From positions 1 to 64,000 of the forward strand of contig NW_025899911.1 of assembly GCF_022539505.1 (NCBI RefSeq): a stretch of DNA of 64,000 nt, written 5' to 3'. A program made the position numbers and the translations under genes. Under the pieces are notes generated by a model. That model did no database searches. It was not told where the DNA came from and worked only from the letters and a program-made list of their open reading frames with translations. The DNA is from Lolium rigidum. Taxonomy: Eukaryota > Streptophyta > Magnoliopsida > Poales > Poaceae. Shown one piece after another: positions 59,891 to 64,000 of the stretch. How positions within the stretch are numbered: the stretch's first letter is position 1; each line of letters starts with the position of its first letter.

Positions 59891-60105
59891 GGAGAAGTGT
59901 TTCCATGGTTTGGTCCGTCTTAATACGCTTTGGTACGCCGTAATGCGCTTTTGTCCGTCGCCCCTCCGGCCTGCTAGCGATCTGTTCGCGTTTGCAAAGG
60001 AAAGCGATTGGTGCTAGTTTGTTTGCGATCCGTTCTTGTTCCATAAGGAAACATATTGTTGTCTAAGAAAGAAAATAATGATCGGGGCAGCCAGACAGAG
60101 TGCAG
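59891..60105 (+). repeat. Right copy of the 214-bp direct repeat
   Basis: This is the partner of 54517-54730. It directly follows the Helitron-type end CTAG|T (59883-59887) and a truncated TACC, so a third Helitron of the same family has lost most of its first 20 bases here. Confidence 0.9.
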
Positions 60106-60279
60106 ATCGGTTCCAGGAAACACACCATCGAGCGCTGATTGACAAAGACACAAAGTCCAGAACTCCATATACGTCACAATAAAACCTACGTGTGTCATCT
60201 GTTTACTTACACATCAGAGCGTTCGTGGCATGTAGCCGAGTAGAACTCATCTCCTACAAGAACATGATCGGTCAAACCC

Positions 60280-61060
60280 ACCTATATAAAAGTACTAGCG
60301 ACGAAACACCACGATCAATACGACTTCGAGTTTGCTTTGTCCTCACGGTAATAGCAGATTTCGCGCATCAGCCGATCGCCATGGTCGTCGTCATCTGAAA
60401 CTCGAGTCCCAGCTTCTTCGACTACGTATACAGCGGCAAATTAACCGCCGACCAAATCTTCGCCTCAACGGCTGGGTAACGAATGAGACACACTTGCTCG
60501 GGCGAGTTGGGCTTCACGGCCGGCACGCCGTTCCTGATTAGCACGCTGGGCATGAAGTAGTTGCTCGATATTAGCGAGGCAGCTGGCGAGTTTGGAGAGT
60601 TCATCGGGGACCGACATCGGCTCTGAGCCATCCCGAAACACGAGCGAAAACCCCGCTATTTCCCGTACTCCGGCATGCTCTCGCGGGCAGTCACGAAACA
60701 CATGGCTCCGTCCAGCGCTGGCGTCAGCAGCGCCGTCCTGAAGCTATGGACCGACACCCATGAGCTCGCACCCATAGTATGCCTTTCTCTGCGTCCCTCT
60801 GCCTCTGGTTGCGGTGGCGCCGGAAGGCAAAACTCTGGATAGACAATGAGACAACGACAAGCATGTTCTTCTCACCACTGCGTCGGTGCTCCACGCCATC
60901 AGGGACTCGCTCTCGGCGCACATCGACCAGACCAACAGCACGTTCTGTAACACGGCCCAGTTGCCTCGCAGGCAGGTCGGCCATCAACAACTCACATAGT
61001 CACATGAGCCAGGACCCGGCGAGGGCCACTGTGCTAGTTCTCTCAAAAGAGAAATAAAAA
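60280..61060 (+). pseudogene. Unidentified gene relic with TATA box
   Basis: A good TATA box (CTATATAAAAG, 60282-60292) is followed about 90 bp later by an ATG (60381). The frame stops after five codons (TGA at 60396) and then stays open for 26 codons reading SFFDYVYSGKLTADQIFAST. Further open pieces continue to about 61000 in several frames. The base composition is GC-rich and coding-like. I do not recognise the family, and the minus strand is also partly open. Most likely this is a decayed host gene or gene fragment. Confidence 0.3.
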
Positions 61061-61672
61061 AAATCTACATCCAAACCTCCCTCTGGCACGACGTTGGGTA
61101 GCCACCGTGTGCACGACGATGTGAGGACAGACCCCGGGGTTGTGGACGAAGAGAGGGATCGATGTGGCCAGTCACCACATGGCCTTGCGAGGCGGGGCAC
61201 AGAGGCCAGTGTGGTGATTAGGGCATCTCCAGCAGTCCGTTTGGGTTGGCCCGCGGACAGAATTTAGGAGGCGGTCCGGCCGGTTAGGTCAGAGCCCATC
61301 GGCGTGACCCATTGTGTCCTCGCTTCCATTTTGGCTCATTGGCACACAACAAATCCATAAAAAAACGAAAACATGGCATAAATTGAAAAAAAAGCAACTC
61401 AATTTCGTTATATGTTACGCGTTTGAATGGAAAGCAACTAAATTTAAAACGCAAATAACCTTCCTACTCTCGGTTGGTAGGCGAGCGCGACGGCCCAACT
61501 TCGTCGTCATTCTTCGCCCGAGCCATACTCCCAGGCCCGAGTCGGTACCAGGCAATCGAAGGTTAGGCATGCGCAGAGGCAGCTCGCTGGATCATCGCGA
61601 ACCGCCGCCTCATGGTGAACTCCGCGTTCATGGAGAGTCTTTCCTCTTCGCGGCAGGTTTGCTCGGCTAGGG

Positions 61673-63288
61673 TGATACGTCTCAAACGTATCTATAATTT
61701 TTTATGCTCCATGCTTGCTTTACACCAATTTATTTATATATGTTTTGCTCATGCTTCGTTGCACTTTTACATATTTTCCGGCACTAGCCTATTAACAAGA
61801 TGCCACAGTGTCAGTTCCATGTTTTCTGTTGTTTTGTATTTTAGAAAAGTTGTACAAGAAATATTCTCGGAATTGGACGAAACAAAAACCGAAGTCAATA
61901 TTTTTTCGTAACGAAGACAGAGTCCGGAGGGGGTTGAAGAATGGCAGCAGGGTGGCCAGACCACACCTAGGCGCGGCCTGGCCCTAACCCGCACTTAGGG
62001 GTGGTGTGGGCCCCCTGGCCTCCACCGACCTCGCCCTTTCGCCTATTTATTCACGATCTCGGGAAAACCCTGAACACCCGAGCCTCCATCCACGAAAAGT
62101 TCCGTCGCGGCCGCCATTGCAGACCCTAGCTCGGGAGGGTTCTGAAACTCTTCCCGGCACCCTGCCGGAGGGGGAAATCATTGCCGGAGGCATCTACATC
62201 GCCATGCCCGCCTCCGAAGTGATGTGTGAGTAGTTCATTCCTGGACTATGGGTCCATAGCAGTAGCTAGATGGTTGTCTTCTCCAATTTTTGCCTCATGT
62301 TTAGATCTTGTGAGCTGCCCTACATGATCAAGATCATTCTTATGTAATGCTACATGTTCTGTTTGCTGGGATCCGATGAATATTGAATACTATGTTGAGA
62401 TCGATTATATATTCTTTTCATATGTTATTTGTGATCTTGCATGCTCTCCGTTGCTAGTAGATACTCTGGCCAAGTAGATGCTTGTGACTCCAAGAAGGGA
62501 TATTTTATGCTTGATAGTAGGTTCATGCCTCTAGTTTTCCGGAAGAGTGACAATAGCTTTTAAGATTGTAGATGTGATGTTTCTACTAGGGAGAAAACAA
62601 CAATGTTTTATCCGAGGGTAATTCTATTGTTTACTTTACACACACTACTTAATGCGATAATATGTTGCTTGCAACTTAATACTAGAAGGGGTTCGGACGA
62701 TAACCGAAAGGTGGATTATTAGTCATAGACGCAGTTGAATTACGATCTATGTATTATGTTGTAATGCCCAGACGAATCTCATAGTAATCATATTGTCATG
62801 TATGGTAGGTATTCTGTCAATTGCCCATCTGTAATTTGTTCACCCATCATGTTATTTATCTTTATGGAGAGGCACCTCTAGTGAACTGTGGACCCGGGTA
62901 CTTTCCTTTACACTGATAAATTTATCTACTGCAATCCTGTTCTGTTTACTTACTGCAAGCTCTGTTCTCTTTAATTACTGCAAACATCTCCTTTCACTCG
63001 ATACATTTAATCCTTTGTGTTCAGCAAAACCGGTGAGATTGACAACCTCACTGTAAGTTGGGGCAAAGTATTTTGGCTGTGTTGTGTGCAGGTTCCACGT
63101 TGTTGCTGACGCTGGTAGTGCGTCCTGCCAATAGTCAGCTAGCAACACCTTCAGAAGTCACGTCTTTCTCCTACTGGTCGATTAACCTTGGTTTCTTACT
63201 GAGGGAAAACTTGCTGCTGTGCTCATCATACCTTCCTCTTGGGGTTTCCCAACGGTGTGAAATCTACGCTACACCACATCACACGTCA
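61673..63288 (+). mobile_element. 5' LTR of Athila-like retrotransposon B
   Basis: It starts TGATACGTCTCAAACG and ends in CA near 63288, about 1,616 bp, matching the LTR at 27502-29098 along its length. It contains CGCCTATTTATTC as the TATA-like segment (about 62040). The next primer sites are at 63302 (TAGCGCCGTTGCCGG, one base off) and 63384 (TGGCGCCGTTGCCGGTGA), again two sites 82 bp apart. Confidence 0.85.
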
Positions 63289-63567
63289 GCAAGACTTTTT
63301 CTAGCGCCGTTGCCGGAGAACTGAAAAAAAGTTACACCACAGAGATTGTCAACTCCCACAGCAATTGCCATCAAGAATTTTTCTGGCGCCGTTGCCGGTG
63401 AGAAAGAGGATTTTTGCAAGGGGAATCTCTCGTCTCCAATCTCTTTACTTTGTTATAGTTTTGCTTAGTTTATTTTATTTTGTCTTTGTTGCTTCATTAT
63501 ATCAAAAACAAAAAAATAGTTTAGATTATTGTTGTTATTTCTGTTGCTTAGTTTTAATTTTGCTAAA

Positions 63568-64000
63568 ATGAGTTCTGCTAAAAATACTAAGTTGTGTGAA
63601 TTTACTAGCACAAACAACAATGATTTTATTTGTACACCTATTGTTACACCTGCTCCTGAAGCAGCCTTCTATGAAATTAAACCTACTTTATTAAATCTTG
63701 TTATGAAAGAGCAATTTTCCGGTGTTAGTACTGAAGATGCCGCTTCTCACCTTAATAATTTTGTTGAACTTTGCGTGATGCAAAAATATCAGGATGTAGA
63801 TGGTGACATTATAAAACTGAAATTGTTTCATTTCTCTTTGAGAGGTAGAGCTAAAGATTGGTTGCTATCTTTGCCTAAAATATTTTTGATTCTTGGGTTA
63901 AATGCAAAGATGCTTTTGTTGGAAAATATTATCCTCCTGCTAAGATTATATCCTTGAGAAACGACATAATGAAATTTATACAATTTGATAATGAACATGT
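63568..64000 (+). pseudogene. gag start of element B, frameshifted, cut by the window edge
   Basis: The frame starts MSSAKNTKLCEFTS and carries the same gag domain as element A (YEIKPTLLNLV, then LKLFHFSLRGRAKDWLLSLP). A 1-base loss near 63880 shifts the frame; the expected continuation (KCKDAFVGKYY) is visible in another frame. The rest of the element lies outside the window. Confidence 0.85.

Overview
The window looks like nuclear DNA of a Triticeae grass (wheat, Aegilops or a close relative). The evidence is one large intron-rich plant gene surrounded by nested retrotransposons and DNA transposons: Athila-like Ty3/gypsy LTR elements with tRNA-Asp primer sites, a LINE, a tRNA-derived SINE, Stowaway MITEs with CTCCCTCCGT ends, Mutator-like elements and Helitron ends carrying CTAG|T. 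No bacterial, plastid, CRISPR or rRNA features are seen.

Region by region. 1-1217 is a minus-strand LTR that runs off the left edge. 1218-3945 is poorly explained unique sequence with a possible small minus-strand spliced transcript. 3946-4797 is part of another minus-strand LTR, lying directly upstream of the promoter and leader of the main gene (about 5050-6361). 7408-23020 on the plus strand is the only recognisable complete host gene. It encodes NRPE1, the largest subunit of RNA polymerase V of the RNA-directed DNA methylation (RdDM) pathway. I could place all 18 coding exons with GT/AG borders; they would give about 1,918 residues once one frameshift is discounted. The gene has an N-terminal zinc region, the DFDGD metal-binding motif, a C-terminal WG/GW platform built from tandem repeats, and a DeCL domain. 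Exon 6 contains a 1-base frameshift in a 7-A run, so the gene as written is broken unless this is an assembly error or exon 6 is skipped.

23.0-27.5 kb holds a LINE RNase H tail invaded by a SINE, a long TC microsatellite and a dead PIF/Harbinger transposase. 27.5-35.0 kb holds two Athila-like LTR elements in opposite orientation, with an odd inverted LTR tail between them. 35.0-36.1 kb is a DUF295 (F-box-associated) pseudogene cut by the second LTR. 37.0-38.2 kb is a terminal-inverted-repeat element. 38.3-40.3 kb is a second copy of the LTR plus NRPE1 promoter/leader segment found at 3.9-6.2 kb. It is joined to a degenerate LINE (about 40.5-47.85 kb) whose ORF1 carries an in-frame Stowaway MITE. 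48-60.1 kb is a patchwork of Helitron ends, direct repeats, a Mutator-like element with a perfect 9-bp target duplication, and GC-rich cargo of unknown origin. 61.67 kb to the right edge is another copy of the Athila-like family seen at 27.5 kb.

Functionally, the one host gene belongs to the machinery that silences the transposons around it. Its own promoter is embedded in, and duplicated with, transposon sequence. That is the most interesting theme of the window. I did not recognise any wholly new multi-gene system.
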